From NCBI GenBank assembly GCA_019635585.1, contig JAHBZE010000001.1, positions 1,736,001 to 1,800,000 on the forward strand: DNA of 64,000 nucleotides. Direction: 5' to 3'. The notes under the pieces were generated by a model. That model worked only from the letters and a program-made list of their open reading frames with translations, did no database searches and was not told the DNA's origin. The translations under genes and the position numbers were made by a program. Each line of letters begins with the position of its first letter. Position 1 is the stretch's first letter. Of the stretch, positions 29,992 to 38,284 are shown piece by piece. The stretch is from Xanthobacteraceae bacterium. Its GTDB lineage: Bacteria; Pseudomonadota; Alphaproteobacteria; Rhizobiales; Xanthobacteraceae.

Positions 29992-30055
29992 GATGCGCCC
30001 ATATATGGCGATTAGGCCTATTCCTGCCAATCCGGGCCGAAAATGCCCGATTTCC

Positions 30056-30192
30056 TTGACTTAAGAGGTCCCGGCCCCTAGTCGTCCTGCCACCTAAGCG
30101 ACCTCGCGAGACTTCCTCGCGGCCCACCGGGACCTAGAGCCCGGAGGTCACCCTCCGACAGCGCGTTGCGCCCTCGGGGGCGTTTGTCGTTT
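30056..30192 (+). ncRNA. candidate structured RNA upstream of ffh
   Basis: A TTGAC box (30056-30060) is followed by an extended stem-loop. Arms AGGTCCCGG (30066-30074) and CCGGGACCT (30127-30135) pair perfectly. They enclose a small GTCG/CGAC stem (30081-30084 with 30099-30102) and a hairpin CGCGAG-acttc-CTCGCG (30105-30121). A further hairpin CGCCC-tcgg-GGGCG (30169-30182) is followed by TTTGTCGTTT, like a terminator. It does not show the GGAA tetraloop region of SRP RNA. An independent small RNA or an ffh leader is inference. Confidence 0.45.
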
Positions 30193-30204
30193 GGCTTCAT
30201 TACT

Positions 30205-30323
30205 CCCTCTCCCCGACGGGGAGAGGGTCGGGGTGAGGGGGATCTGCGGTGAATAAAGGCGACTCAGTCGCCCCTCACCCGGCCTCACTTCGTTCGGCCG
30301 ACCTCTCCCCAACGGGGAGAGGT
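30205..30323. repeat. inverted pair of palindromic repeats
   Basis: The left unit is CCCTCTCCCC-gac-GGGGAGAGGG (30205-30227) followed by TCGGGGTGAGGGG. The right unit is the reverse arrangement: CCCCTCACCC, a GGCC...GGCC hairpin, then ACCTCTCCCC-aac-GGGGAGAGGT (30301-30323). A short GGCGAC-tca-GTCGCC hairpin lies between. This is a well-known type of dispersed intergenic palindrome in rhizobia and other proteobacteria. Here two copies face each other, directly upstream of ffh. Confidence 0.85.
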
Positions 30324-30343
30324 TACAAGGACTTGAGACTGAG

Positions 30344-31858
30344 TTGATGTTTGAGAACCTGACCGGCCGTCTCGGCGGCGTACTCGACAGGCTTCGTGGC
30401 CGCGGCGCGCTTACCGAGCGCGACGTGACCGAAGCCATGCGCGAGGTTCGGCAGGCGCTTCTCGAAGCCGACGTCTCGCTCGAAGTGGCGCGTGCCTTCG
30501 TCGAGAAGGTGACGGCGCGCGCGGTGGGCGCGGAAGTCATCCGTTCGGTGACGCCGGGCCAGATGGTCGCGAAGATCGTCCATGACGAACTGGTCGCGGT
30601 GCTGGGCTCGGATGCGAAGCCGATCGATCTTCAAGCCACCCCGCCGGTCGCGATCCTGATGGTCGGTCTGCAGGGCTCGGGCAAGACGACGAGCACCGGC
30701 AAGATCGCGAAGCGCCTGAAAGAGCGCGCGAAGAAAAAAGTTTTGATGGCGTCCTTGGATACGCGCCGTCCGGCAGCGCAGGAGCAGCTTGCGGTGCTCG
30801 GCAAGCAGGTGAGCGTCGATACGCTCCCCATCGTCGAAGGCGAGAACGCGGTCGCGATTACGAAACGCGCTTTAAACGAAGCGCGGCGCGGCGGCTACGA
30901 CGTCGTGATGCTCGACTCGGCGGGTCGCGTGACCGTCGACGAAGAACTGATGCAGGAGGCGGCGGATGTCGCAGCCCTCGCCAAGCCCCATGAAATTCTG
31001 CTGGTCGCGGACGCGCTCACCGGCCAGGACGCGGTGAACACCGCGCGTGCGTTCGACGCGAAGCTTGCAGTTACCGGCATCGTGCTGACGCGTGTCGACG
31101 GCGACGGACGCGGCGGTGCCGCGCTTTCCATGCGGGCGGTCACCGGCAAGCCGATCAAGCTCATTGGTACCGGCGAAAAACTCGACGCGCTCGAAGACTT
31201 CGATCCTTCGCGTATTGCGAGCCGAATTCTGGGCATGGGCGATGTCGTCGGTCTTGTCGAAAAGGCCGCCGAAAATCTCGACGCCGCCAAGATGCAGGCG
31301 ACCGCCGAGAAGATGCGCAAAGGCTCGTTCGACCTTTCGGACCTGCGCGATCAACTCGACCAGATGAGCAAGATGGGCGGGCTTTCGGGTCTCATGGGTA
31401 TGATGCCGGGCGTCGCCAAGATGAAGAACCAGATGGCGAACATGAACATCGATGACGGTCTTCTGAAGCGGCAGAAGGCGATCATCGATTCCATGACGCC
31501 GGGCGAACGCCGCAACCCGGATATTCTGAAAGCCTCGCGCAAGCGCCGGATCTCGGCGGGCAGCGGTGCGAAGGTCGAAGAGATCAATCGTTTGCTCAAG
31601 ATGCACCGGCAGATGGCCGATGTGATGAAGTCGATGCGCAAGGGCAAGGGCGGCGGCATGCTTGCGGGCTTGGGCAACATGCTCGGCATGGGCGCCCCCG
31701 GCGGCCAGATGCCGAGCCAGGAAGAAATCCAGAAACTCGCCGAGAAAATGCCGGACGCAGGAAAGCTGCCCGCGCAATTTCCCGGCCTCTCCAACATGCC
31801 GTCGAAATTTCCGGGTCTTCCCGGTCTCGGCGGCGTGAATCCACTCAAGAAAAAGTAG
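30344..31858 (+). CDS. ffh: signal recognition particle protein Ffh
   Basis: Ffh, 504 residues, the SRP GTPase that binds signal sequences and SRP RNA. The NG domain has G1 GLQGSGKTT (107-115), DTRRPAAQEQL, G3 DSAGR and G4 TRVDGDGRGG. The M domain holds the methionine-rich helices and the RNA-binding SRKRRISAGSG motif. The C-terminus is extended by a Gly/Met/Pro-rich tail (GMGAPGGQMPSQ to NPLKKK), making it about 50 residues longer than E. coli Ffh, as in other Rhizobiales. It is followed by rpsP after 24 bp. Confidence 0.96.
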   Translation: MMFENLTGRLGGVLDRLRGRGALTERDVTEAMREVRQALLEADVSLEVARAFVEKVTARAVGAEVIRSVTPGQMVAKIVHDELVAVLGSDAKPIDLQATPPVAILMVGLQGSGKTTSTGKIAKRLKERAKKKVLMASLDTRRPAAQEQLAVLGKQVSVDTLPIVEGENAVAITKRALNEARRGGYDVVMLDSAGRVTVDEELMQEAADVAALAKPHEILLVADALTGQDAVNTARAFDAKLAVTGIVLTRVDGDGRGGAALSMRAVTGKPIKLIGTGEKLDALEDFDPSRIASRILGMGDVVGLVEKAAENLDAAKMQATAEKMRKGSFDLSDLRDQLDQMSKMGGLSGLMGMMPGVAKMKNQMANMNIDDGLLKRQKAIIDSMTPGERRNPDILKASRKRRISAGSGAKVEEINRLLKMHRQMADVMKSMRKGKGGGMLAGLGNMLGMGAPGGQMPSQEEIQKLAEKMPDAGKLPAQFPGLSNMPSKFPGLPGLGGVNPLKKK

Positions 31859-31882
31859 TCACTTCTAAAAAAGGAAACTGAA

Positions 31883-32257
31883 ATGTCAGTCGTCATTCGT
31901 CTTTCCCGCGCGGGCGCGAAGAAGCGCCCGTTCTACCGTCTCGTGGTTGCCGACTCGCGCTTTCCGCGCGACGGCCGCTTCATCGAGCGCGTCGGCACCT
32001 ATGATCCGAAGAAGCCGAAGGATTCGCCGGAGCGCGTGAAGCTCGAGCTTGAGCGCATCAAGTACTGGCTCTCCAAGGGCGCGCAGCCGTCGGACCGCAT
32101 CACGCGCTTCCTCGACGCCGCGGGTCTCTTGAAGCGCAAGCCGCGCAACAACCCGCAGAAGGCGAAGCCGAAGAAGGAAGCGGCTGCGGCTCCGGAAGGT
32201 GCGGCGCCTGCCGCCGCTCCGGCGGCCCCCGCTGCCGAAGCGCCGGCTGCGAGCTAA
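31883..32257 (+). CDS. rpsP: 30S ribosomal protein S16
   Basis: S16, 124 residues. The conserved core ([25 protein letters not shown] to [12 protein letters not shown]) takes the first 80 or so residues. A low-complexity tail follows, first Lys-rich ([14 protein letters not shown]), then Ala/Pro-rich. E. coli S16 is 82 residues, so the tail is lineage-specific. An AAGGAAACTGAA ribosome site precedes the ATG. First gene of the rpsP-rimM-trmD-rplS block. Confidence 0.97.
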   Translation: MSVVIRLSRAGAKKRPFYRLVVADSRFPRDGRFIERVGTYDPKKPKDSPERVKLELERIKYWLSKGAQPSDRITRFLDAAGLLKRKPRNNPQKAKPKKEAAAAPEGAAPAAAPAAPAAEAPAAS

Positions 32258-32266
32258 CGGACCTTT

Positions 32267-32794
32267 ATGGATCGCGTCTGCGTCGCAAAGATCGGCGCCG
32301 CGCATGGCTTGCGCGGCGAAGTGCGATTGCAGGTCTTCACCGAAGACCCGGATGCGATTCTCAAATTCGGCGAACTGACAAGCGAGGACGGCACGAAGAA
32401 ATTCCGTGTCGCCTCGCTTCGGCTTGCCAAGGGTCATTTCGTCGCGAAGCTCGATGGTGTGAACGACCGCAACGCTTCCGAGCTGCTTACCAACATCGAG
32501 CTGTTCGTTCCGCGCGAAAAACTTCCCAAGATCGAAGACGACGGCGAGTTTTATCACGCCGACCTGATCGGGCTTCGGGTGGAAGACAAGACCGGCAAAA
32601 ATTACGGCGTCGTAGTCGCGGTACGGAATTACGGTGCGAGCGATCTCATTGAGGTCGCCGAGCCGCCGAAGAAATCCGGCGCTCTCATTCCCTTCATCGA
32701 TCAGTTCGTGCCGGAAGTGGATCTTGCAGGCGGCCGTGTCGTGATCGAGCCGGTGGCGGGATTGTTCGACGAGCCGAAGGCGGAATCGAAATGA
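32267..32794 (+). CDS. rimM: ribosome maturation factor RimM
   Basis: RimM, 175 residues. It binds S19 in the 30S head during 16S rRNA maturation. The N-terminal RimM domain starts [21 protein letters not shown], and the C-terminal PRC-barrel contains [13 protein letters not shown] and [22 protein letters not shown]. It starts 9 bp after rpsP and overlaps trmD by 4 bp. Confidence 0.96.
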   Translation: MDRVCVAKIGAAHGLRGEVRLQVFTEDPDAILKFGELTSEDGTKKFRVASLRLAKGHFVAKLDGVNDRNASELLTNIELFVPREKLPKIEDDGEFYHADLIGLRVEDKTGKNYGVVVAVRNYGASDLIEVAEPPKKSGALIPFIDQFVPEVDLAGGRVVIEPVAGLFDEPKAESK

Positions 32795-33492
32795 GCTGGC
32801 GCGCGTCGGTGCTCACGTTATTTCCGGAAATGTTTCCGGGGCCGCTCGGGCTTTCGCTCGCGGGCAAGGCGCTGGCAGGCGGAACGTGGTCGCTCGACGC
32901 CGCCGATATTCGCGCGTCGGCTACCGACAAACACCGCACTGTCGACGATACGCCGTCGGGGGGCGGTCCCGGCATGGTGATGCGCGCCGATATTCTCGCG
33001 AAAGCCATCGATGCCGCATCCCCGAAAGACGATCCGCGTCCGCGGCTTTTAATGAGTCCGCGAGGGCTTCCGCTCACGCAGGCACGGGTGCGTGAACTCT
33101 CCAGCGGTCCGGGGGTCGTGATCGTCTGCGGCCGTTTCGAGGGGGTGGATGAGCGGATCATCGCAGCCCGCAACCTCGAGGAAGTTTCGGTCGGGGACTA
33201 TGTGCTTTCGGGCGGCGAGATCGGGGCTTTCGTGCTGCTCGATGCCTGTGTGCGGCTGCTTCCCGGCGTCATGGGCCATGAAGCTTCGGGAACCGAGGAA
33301 AGCTTTTCCGAAGGGCTTCTCGAATACCCGCAATATACCCGGCCGCAGGAGTTCGAGGGGGTGCCAATTCCGGCCGTTTTGACCTCCGGCGACCACGCCA
33401 AAGTGGCCGCCTGGCGCCGTGCCGAGGCCGAGAAGTTAACGGCGGCCCGCCGCCCGGACCTGCCGGGCCAAAAGGGGGGCAAAAAGGCATGA
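32791..33492 (+). CDS. trmD: tRNA (guanine(37)-N(1))-methyltransferase
   Basis: TrmD, 233 residues, a SPOUT-fold methyltransferase making m1G37 in tRNAs to prevent frameshifting. The trefoil-knot SAM site is visible as [30 protein letters not shown] and [19 protein letters not shown]. The catalytic Asp region is [23 protein letters not shown]. It overlaps rimM by 4 bp; rplS follows after 88 bp. Confidence 0.97.
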   Translation: MSWRASVLTLFPEMFPGPLGLSLAGKALAGGTWSLDAADIRASATDKHRTVDDTPSGGGPGMVMRADILAKAIDAASPKDDPRPRLLMSPRGLPLTQARVRELSSGPGVVIVCGRFEGVDERIIAARNLEEVSVGDYVLSGGEIGAFVLLDACVRLLPGVMGHEASGTEESFSEGLLEYPQYTRPQEFEGVPIPAVLTSGDHAKVAAWRRAEAEKLTAARRPDLPGQKGGKKA

Positions 33493-33580
33493 CAAGGCCG
33501 GAATCTTCCCCTATAGACCCCGCCCATCCCGTTATGGATTTCACTTCCCGGCGCCGGATCGCTGGCGCGGAGCAACTGTC

Positions 33581-34069
33581 ATGAACCTCATTCAGACCAT
33601 CGAAAAAGAAGAAATCGCCCGCGTCACCGGCGGCAAGCCAATGCCGAAATTCCAGCCCGGCGACACCCTGATCGTGAACGTCCGCATCAAGGAAGGCGAG
33701 CGCTCGCGCGTGCAGGCCTATGAAGGCGTGTGCATCGCGCGTTCCGGCGGCGGCCTCCAGGAGAGCTTCACCGTCCGCAAGATTTCCTACGGCGAAGGCG
33801 TCGAGCGCGTGTTCCCGCTCTATTCGCCGAACATCGATTCGATCGACGTCGTGCGCCGCGGCAAGGTCCGCCGCGCGAAGCTCTATTATCTGCGCGATCT
33901 CGAAGGCAAGCGTGCACGCATCGTCGAGCGTCAGGACGCGGCAGCCGCCGCGATGGACGCGGAAGCGGCTGCGCTGAAGGCGGCGGCACCCAAGGCCGAG
34001 AAGGTCAAGAAGGAGCGTCCGAAGCAGGTTGCGGCCACGCGCGCTGCCAAGGGTGGCGGCAAGAAGTAA
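33581..34069 (+). CDS. rplS: 50S ribosomal protein L19
   Basis: L19, 162 residues. The conserved core is about the first 115 residues ([54 protein letters not shown]). It is followed by an Ala/Lys/Glu-rich tail ([20 protein letters not shown] and onward) of roughly 45 residues that E. coli L19 (115 residues) lacks. An intrinsic terminator follows 38 bp after the stop, closing the ffh-rplS gene string. Confidence 0.97.
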   Translation: MNLIQTIEKEEIARVTGGKPMPKFQPGDTLIVNVRIKEGERSRVQAYEGVCIARSGGGLQESFTVRKISYGEGVERVFPLYSPNIDSIDVVRRGKVRRAKLYYLRDLEGKRARIVERQDAAAAAMDAEAAALKAAAPKAEKVKKERPKQVAATRAAKGGGKK

Positions 34070-34106
34070 GACTTCGCCATTAAGGCTTGGCTCACGAAAA
34101 ATTCAG

Positions 34107-34139
34107 AAAGGCCGGCGCATTCCCGCCGGCCTTTTTATT
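34107..34139 (+). terminator. intrinsic terminator of rplS
   Basis: An 11-bp perfect stem (AAAGGCCGGCG 34107-34117 with CGCCGGCCTTT 34124-34134) and a loop CATTCC are followed by TTATTTA on the plus strand. Confidence 0.93.
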
Positions 34140-34182
34140 TATCCGCCAGGGAAGCAACCGTATCGCGATCCCGGAGTTTTCC

Positions 34183-34572
34183 ATGACGATGTTCGGTATT
34201 CGGAAAGCGCAGTGCATCTTCGCCGCCGCTGTTCTCGCGGCGTCGTTTTCGTCGTCCGCAGTGGCGGAAACCCTCAACGTCGAAGTGCAGTCGTCCTCGG
34301 TGGAGCGCGACAAGCAGACCAATGAAGTGGTGGTCACGATCGAGCTTTCGGCGGACGGCAAGACAGCATTTGAGAATTTCACCGAGCGCAACAAGGGCCG
34401 TCAAATCGAAGTTCGCGTCGGCTCGACCGTGCTTTTGAAAGCGCGTCTGGTGGAGAAGATTTCCGGCGGCATCATCCGGGCGAACACGAAATTTACTGAA
34501 GACGAGGGTAAGAAAGTGTCCGCGCAGCTTACGCGCGGCACCATGATCACGCTCGAAGACAAGCTCGACTGA
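34183..34572 (+). CDS. secreted protein resembling the SecDF P1-head domain
   Basis: A 129-residue protein with an N-terminal signal peptide (about 1-27, SSAVA-ET) and a single domain. Its pattern fits the head subdomain of the SecD P1 periplasmic region: VTIELSADGKTAFENFTERNKGRQIEV, then a strand with VLLKARLVEKISGGIIR and a FTEDEGKKVSAQL helix. No membrane helices or other SecD parts are present. Stand-alone head-domain proteins occur in Rhizobiales; their role is unknown. The start ATG is 34183 (a second ATG at 34189 is possible). A metallophosphoesterase gene follows after 7 bp. Confidence 0.7.
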   Translation: MTMFGIRKAQCIFAAAVLAASFSSSAVAETLNVEVQSSSVERDKQTNEVVVTIELSADGKTAFENFTERNKGRQIEVRVGSTVLLKARLVEKISGGIIRANTKFTEDEGKKVSAQLTRGTMITLEDKLD

Positions 34573-34579
34573 CGCATCC

Positions 34580-35428
34580 ATGATTTCGAGACGCGCTTTC
34601 CTGCGCCTGTTCGGCGGGGCGTTCGCCGCGGGTGCGGGGCTTCTCTCTTACGCCTTCATCGAGCCGCGCTACCGTCTCGTCACCACGAGCTATCGCTTCA
34701 CGCCGCCCGGCTTTCCGAAGCGCGCCAAGCCGCTACGCATTGCCGCGATCGCAGACTTGCATGCGGTCGAGCCGTGGATGCCGCTTTCGCGGATCGAGGA
34801 GATCGTGCGGGCGACGAATGCACTCGAACCCGATCTGATTGTGTTGCTCGGCGACTATGTTTCCGCGATTCCGCGCCGGCTGCGCTCCGGCATCGTGCCG
34901 ATGCAGGCATGGGGCGCTGCACTCGCGAAACTCTCGGCTCCACTCGGCACGTTCGCGGTGCTCGGCAATCACGACTGGTATCACGAGCCGGAAGCCGTGC
35001 GCGCGACGCTCATTGGCAACAGCATTCCTGTATTCGAAAACGATGCGACGAAACTCAAGACCGCCGACGGGTTCGAATTCTGGCTCGCGGGCCTCGGCGA
35101 TCAGGTGGCGCGGCGCGACGATCTTGTGGCCACGATGCGCGCGATTACGGATGACGCGCCAGCACTTCTGCTCGCGCATGAGCCCGATATTTTCCCGCAG
35201 GTGCCGGAGCGCATTTCCTTGACCCTGTGCGGACATACGCATGGCGGGCAAGTGAGGATTCCCTTCCTCGGGCCGCTGATCGTGCCGTCGCGCTACGGCA
35301 CCCGCTATGCCTACGGCCATATCGTCGAGGAGGGCCGGCATCTCGTGGTGTCAGGCGGTTTGGGCTGCACCTTCCTGCCGGTCCGAGTGGCCATGCCGCC
35401 GGAGATCGTCCTGCTCGAATTGGGATAG
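34580..35428 (+). CDS. Tat-exported metallophosphoesterase (YkuE/YaeI-like)
   Basis: A 282-residue calcineurin-type metallophosphoesterase. The N-terminus MISRRAFLRLFGGAFAAGAG is a twin-arginine signal (SRRAFLRL). Metal-binding motifs are IADLHAVEPW (Asp, His), VLLGDYVS (Asp), VLGNHDWY (Asn, His), LLAHEPD (His) and LTLCGHTHGGQV (GHTH). Related proteins act on lipid A-type or UDP-sugar lipid substrates at the periplasmic face; here the substrate is unknown. It lies 7 bp after the SecD-head-like gene, likely the same operon. Confidence 0.92.
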   Translation: MISRRAFLRLFGGAFAAGAGLLSYAFIEPRYRLVTTSYRFTPPGFPKRAKPLRIAAIADLHAVEPWMPLSRIEEIVRATNALEPDLIVLLGDYVSAIPRRLRSGIVPMQAWGAALAKLSAPLGTFAVLGNHDWYHEPEAVRATLIGNSIPVFENDATKLKTADGFEFWLAGLGDQVARRDDLVATMRAITDDAPALLLAHEPDIFPQVPERISLTLCGHTHGGQVRIPFLGPLIVPSRYGTRYAYGHIVEEGRHLVVSGGLGCTFLPVRVAMPPEIVLLELG

Positions 35429-35455
35429 TTTGCGGCCCGATTAGAGCGGGTCTAT

Positions 35456-35620
35456 ATGAGCCCCATGCCGAAGACCCGGACCCCGGAACTCTTAGCTCTA
35501 GAAGGCTTGGGAAATGCAGGCGCTGCGCGCCCGCTGACCTTTGTCGTGCTGCGCGATCACGCGCGGCTGCCGGGCCGCTTCTTCGGGCGGCTGACCGCCT
35601 CGATCCAGGCAGCGCTTTAA
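35456..35620 (+). CDS. possible small protein of 54 residues, unknown
   Basis: A short frame starting ATGAGCCCCATG between the phosphoesterase and leuC. The product is MSPMPKTRTPELLALEGLGN followed by a segment with PLTFVVLRDHARLPGRFF and GRLTASIQAAL. It has no signal peptide and no family I recognise. The second ATG (residue 4) may be the true start. It is below usual gene-calling length, and only codon pattern and position support it. Confidence 0.3.
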   Translation: MSPMPKTRTPELLALEGLGNAGAARPLTFVVLRDHARLPGRFFGRLTASIQAAL

Positions 35621-35683
35621 GCGGGCTTTCGCGCTTTCGCGCGTAATTTCTCACCCGCTTCCACCAGACTTAGCCAAGAGCCA

Positions 35684-37099
35684 ATGACTATGAAACCGCG
35701 CACTCTCTACGACAAAATCTGGGACGACCATCTGGTCGACGAACAGCCCGACGGTACCTGTCTCCTCTACATCGACCGTCACCTCGTGCATGAGGTGACG
35801 AGCCCGCAGGCGTTCGAGGGTCTCCGCATGGCGGGCCGCAAGGTGCATGCGCCCGAAAAAACGCTCGCCGTGGTGGACCACAACATCCAGACCACGGACC
35901 GCTCGAAAGGCATTGCCGATCCTGAATCGCGCACGCAGGTCGAGGCGTTGGCTGCGAACGCTAAAGAATTCGGAGTCGAGTATTTCGACGAGCACGACCG
36001 CCGTCAGGGCATCGTCCACATTATCGGACCGGAGCAGGGCTTCACGCTGCCGGGCACCACCATCGTCTGCGGCGACAGTCACACCTCGACGCATGGCGCG
36101 TTCGGCGCACTTGCGCATGGCATCGGCACTTCGGAAGTCGAGCATGTGCTGGCGACGCAGACGCTGATCCAGAAAAAAGCGAAGAACATGCGCGTGACGG
36201 TGGACGGGAAGCTTCCCGAAGGCGTCGGCGCAAAGGACATCATTCTTGCGATCATCGGCGAGATCGGCACCGCGGGCGGCACGGGCAGCGTCATCGAATA
36301 TGCCGGCGAAGCGATGCGCTCGCTTTCGATGGAAGGCCGCATGACCGTCTGCAACATGACGATCGAGGGTGGCGCGCGCGCGGGATTGGTTGCGCCCGAC
36401 GAGAAGGCGTTCGAATATCTCAAGGGCCGTCCCCGCTCGCCGAAGAACGGCGACTGGGACGCGGCCATGCGTTACTGGGAAACGCTGCGCTCGGATGACG
36501 GCGCGCATTTCGACCGCGAAGTGAAACTCGACGGCGCGTCGCTGCCGCCGATCGTGTCCTGGGGCACGAGCCCGGAGGATGTGGTTTCGATCTCGGGCGT
36601 CGTGCCGGATCCGGCGAAGTTGTCCGACGAAAATCAGCGCATCGCGAAACAGCGCGCGCTCGATTACATGGGCTTGAAGGCCGGAACGAAAATCACCGAC
36701 ATCAAGCTCGACAAAATCTTCATCGGTTCTTGCACCAACGGCCGCATCGAGGACCTGCGCATGGTCGCGAAGATCGTCGACGGCAAAAAGGTGCATGACG
36801 CAGTGAGCGCGATGATCGTGCCGGGTTCCGGTCTTGTGAAGGCGCAGGCCGAACAGGAAGGCCTCGACAAGATTTTCAAGGCTGCGGGCTTCGAATGGCG
36901 CGAGCCGGGCTGCTCGATGTGCCTTGCGATGAACCCGGACAAGCTGAAGCCCGAGGAGCGCTGCGCTTCGACCTCGAACCGCAACTTCGAAGGCCGTCAG
37001 GGCTACAAGGGACGCACCCATCTTGTTTCGCCGGCGATGGCGGCGGCGGCGGCGATTGCCGGTCACTTCGTCGATGTGCGCCAGTGGCCGAAACACTGA
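35684..37099 (+). CDS. leuC: 3-isopropylmalate dehydratase large subunit
   Basis: LeuC, 471 residues. With LeuD it isomerises 2- to 3-isopropylmalate in leucine biosynthesis. [4Fe-4S] ligands are in [16 protein letters not shown] (about residue 351) and [11 protein letters not shown] (about 411-414). Aconitase-family motifs [19 protein letters not shown] and [17 protein letters not shown] are visible. leuD lies 3.2 kb downstream, separated by the small secreted-protein cluster, the zincin and the HXXEE gene. Confidence 0.97.
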   Translation: MTMKPRTLYDKIWDDHLVDEQPDGTCLLYIDRHLVHEVTSPQAFEGLRMAGRKVHAPEKTLAVVDHNIQTTDRSKGIADPESRTQVEALAANAKEFGVEYFDEHDRRQGIVHIIGPEQGFTLPGTTIVCGDSHTSTHGAFGALAHGIGTSEVEHVLATQTLIQKKAKNMRVTVDGKLPEGVGAKDIILAIIGEIGTAGGTGSVIEYAGEAMRSLSMEGRMTVCNMTIEGGARAGLVAPDEKAFEYLKGRPRSPKNGDWDAAMRYWETLRSDDGAHFDREVKLDGASLPPIVSWGTSPEDVVSISGVVPDPAKLSDENQRIAKQRALDYMGLKAGTKITDIKLDKIFIGSCTNGRIEDLRMVAKIVDGKKVHDAVSAMIVPGSGLVKAQAEQEGLDKIFKAAGFEWREPGCSMCLAMNPDKLKPEERCASTSNRNFEGRQGYKGRTHLVSPAMAAAAAIAGHFVDVRQWPKH

Positions 37100-37121
37100 C
37101 GGCTTCGACCGGCTGAAAAGC

Positions 37122-37153
37122 AAAACGGGCGCCTCAAGAGGCGCCCGTTTCGT
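37122..37153. terminator. bidirectional terminator, leuC and Tyr-rich gene
   Basis: A 12-bp perfect stem (AAACGGGCGCCT 37123-37134 with AGGCGCCCGTTT 37139-37150) and loop CAAG. Plus-strand continuation is CGTT; minus-strand continuation is TTTTG. It lies between convergent leuC and the 37172 gene. Confidence 0.9.
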
Positions 37154-37171
37154 TCTCGGGTATTCGGGTTC

Positions 37172-37762
37172 TCAGAACCGCGAATAGATCGTGTTGTCGT
37201 CGTCGTTCTGCTGCGGCTGCCAGTATTGCTGCTTCACCGGCTGCGGCGCGTAATAATATTGATGCGCGCGGGCCGGATACTGCGGCTGAGCGACGTAGGT
37301 ATAAGGCTGCGCGTACTGCACATAAGTCTGCGGCGCCGCGTAGTAATAGGTCGTGGTCGCATAAGCATATGGCTGCGCGTAGGTCTGCTGTTGCACGTAA
37401 TACTGCTGCGGCTGCGCATAGGCGTACTGCGGCGCGTATGCGTATTGCGGCTGCTGCGCGTAGTAATACGGACGCGCGTAGTGAAAGCGCTGTGCGTAGC
37501 GATAGCGCGGACCATAGTAGTTCTGGTTCGCATAATAGTGATAGCGGCGCGCGTAGTTGAAGCGCTGCGCGTAGTTGTGGCGGTGCGAATAATGATGCCG
37601 CTGCGAATAGCGATGCGGGCGATAGCAGTTCGGATGATTGCAATTCGCCTCGATCGTATTCGTCTGCGCCGACGGCGCCTTCGCCGCGATGCGCGCGTCA
37701 GCGGCGGTCGCGAGCGTTGCAATCGCACCGGCGGCGGCGATCGCAAGCATGAGTTTTTTCAT
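37172..37762 (-). CDS. secreted Tyr/Gln/Ala-rich low-complexity protein
   Basis: A 196-residue protein with a signal peptide (about 1-23, ATAADA-R). A short segment follows with AKAPSAQTNTIEANCNHPNC, then an extended low-complexity region of degenerate repeats: YSQRHHYSHRHNYAQRF, RYAQRFHYARPYYYAQ, and many YA/QY/YAQP units. Tyrosine makes up roughly a quarter of the mature chain. The KAPS...NTI.A.C.H block matches the two smaller neighbours at 38285 and 38717, so it belongs to the same local family with an expanded C-terminus. An adhesive, surface or metal-binding role is speculation. Confidence 0.75.
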   Translation of the reverse strand: MKKLMLAIAAAGAIATLATAADARIAAKAPSAQTNTIEANCNHPNCYRPHRYSQRHHYSHRHNYAQRFNYARRYHYYANQNYYGPRYRYAQRFHYARPYYYAQQPQYAYAPQYAYAQPQQYYVQQQTYAQPYAYATTTYYYAAPQTYVQYAQPYTYVAQPQYPARAHQYYYAPQPVKQQYWQPQQNDDDNTIYSRF

Positions 37763-37882
37763 TGTAACGGCTTTCCCTGTTAACCATGTCTCGCGCGCAT
37801 TATTTCGTCTGGCGCGTGCACGCGAAAGCGAAAGCCGTTGGTATGGTAACCTGATATGGTAAAGTAGCGCCTTTGTAGGGGC

Positions 37883-38212
37883 TCAACGCCACGGCGACGC
37901 GAAATAGCGGTAACGCCAATAAGGCCAGCCGTAATAATAGTCGTCTGGCTTCCAGTAGAAGCGCTGCGCGTAATGCGGCGTGCCGCCGAAATAGCGATTC
38001 GGATAATAAAGCGGCGGCCGCGCGACGTAACGCAACGCCTTCGCGTTCGTGCAACGTCGCTGCGATGACCAGCGATAGTGATGGCAGACGCGGCTGTTGA
38101 CCTTTACGCTTTCCGATACGGCGACAGGCGCGGCACGGGAAATCGGCACGGCGCCGGCAACCGCAGGCAGAATCAACGCGGTCAGTGCCGGTGCGAGAAA
38201 AAGACTTTTCAT
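37883..38212 (-). CDS. small secreted His/Arg/Tyr-rich protein
   Basis: A 109-residue protein with a signal peptide (about 1-22). A segment SESVKVNSRVCHHYRWSSQRRC carries two cysteines and an H-x2-RWSS-x-RRC motif like that of the 38285 and 38717 genes (HRRWSSRWRC). The C-terminus is Tyr/Arg/Trp-rich (YYGWPYWRYRYF). The ATG at 38212 begins the signal sequence; the frame is open upstream through the adjacent terminator without support. Function unknown. Confidence 0.7.
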   Translation of the reverse strand: MKSLFLAPALTALILPAVAGAVPISRAAPVAVSESVKVNSRVCHHYRWSSQRRCTNAKALRYVARPPLYYPNRYFGGTPHYAQRFYWKPDDYYYGWPYWRYRYFASPWR

Positions 38213-38249
38213 CTCTTCTTCTTTAGTCGCCGCACGTATCCGCTTCAAC

Positions 38250-38284
38250 GAAAAACGGGCGCTCCTTCCGAGCGCCCGTTTCAT
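38250..38284 (-). terminator. intrinsic terminator of the 38285 gene
   Basis: An 11-bp perfect stem (38253-38263 with 38271-38281) lies 3 bp past the stop. The minus-strand T-tract (TTTTT) follows directly. Confidence 0.88.

Larger units (their letters stand above)
29992..30343. other. 352-bp intergenic region upstream of ffh: structured stretch and repeat
   Basis: This gap between divergent dapF and ffh has no coding frame. It holds a stem-rich segment (30056-30192) ending in a terminator-like hairpin, and an inverted pair of palindromic repeats (30205-30323), both described separately. The ffh start follows 20 bp after the repeat, so ffh is either transcribed through the repeat or has a promoter within or just after it. 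Confidence 0.7.

Noticed and set aside
27872-30127. 751-codon minus-strand frame that would fuse mtaB to upstream sequence
   Set aside because: The upstream part is dapF read in another frame; the mtaB family start is at 29116.
30056-30192. SRP (4.5S) RNA gene next to ffh
   Set aside because: The conserved GGAA tetraloop and the asymmetric internal loop are absent, so I list only a candidate structured RNA.
37230-37650. Possible tandem DNA repeat or CRISPR-like array in the Tyr-rich gene
   Set aside because: Repeated units are degenerate codons for Tyr/Ala/Gln in one continuous frame; there is no constant repeat with unique spacers.
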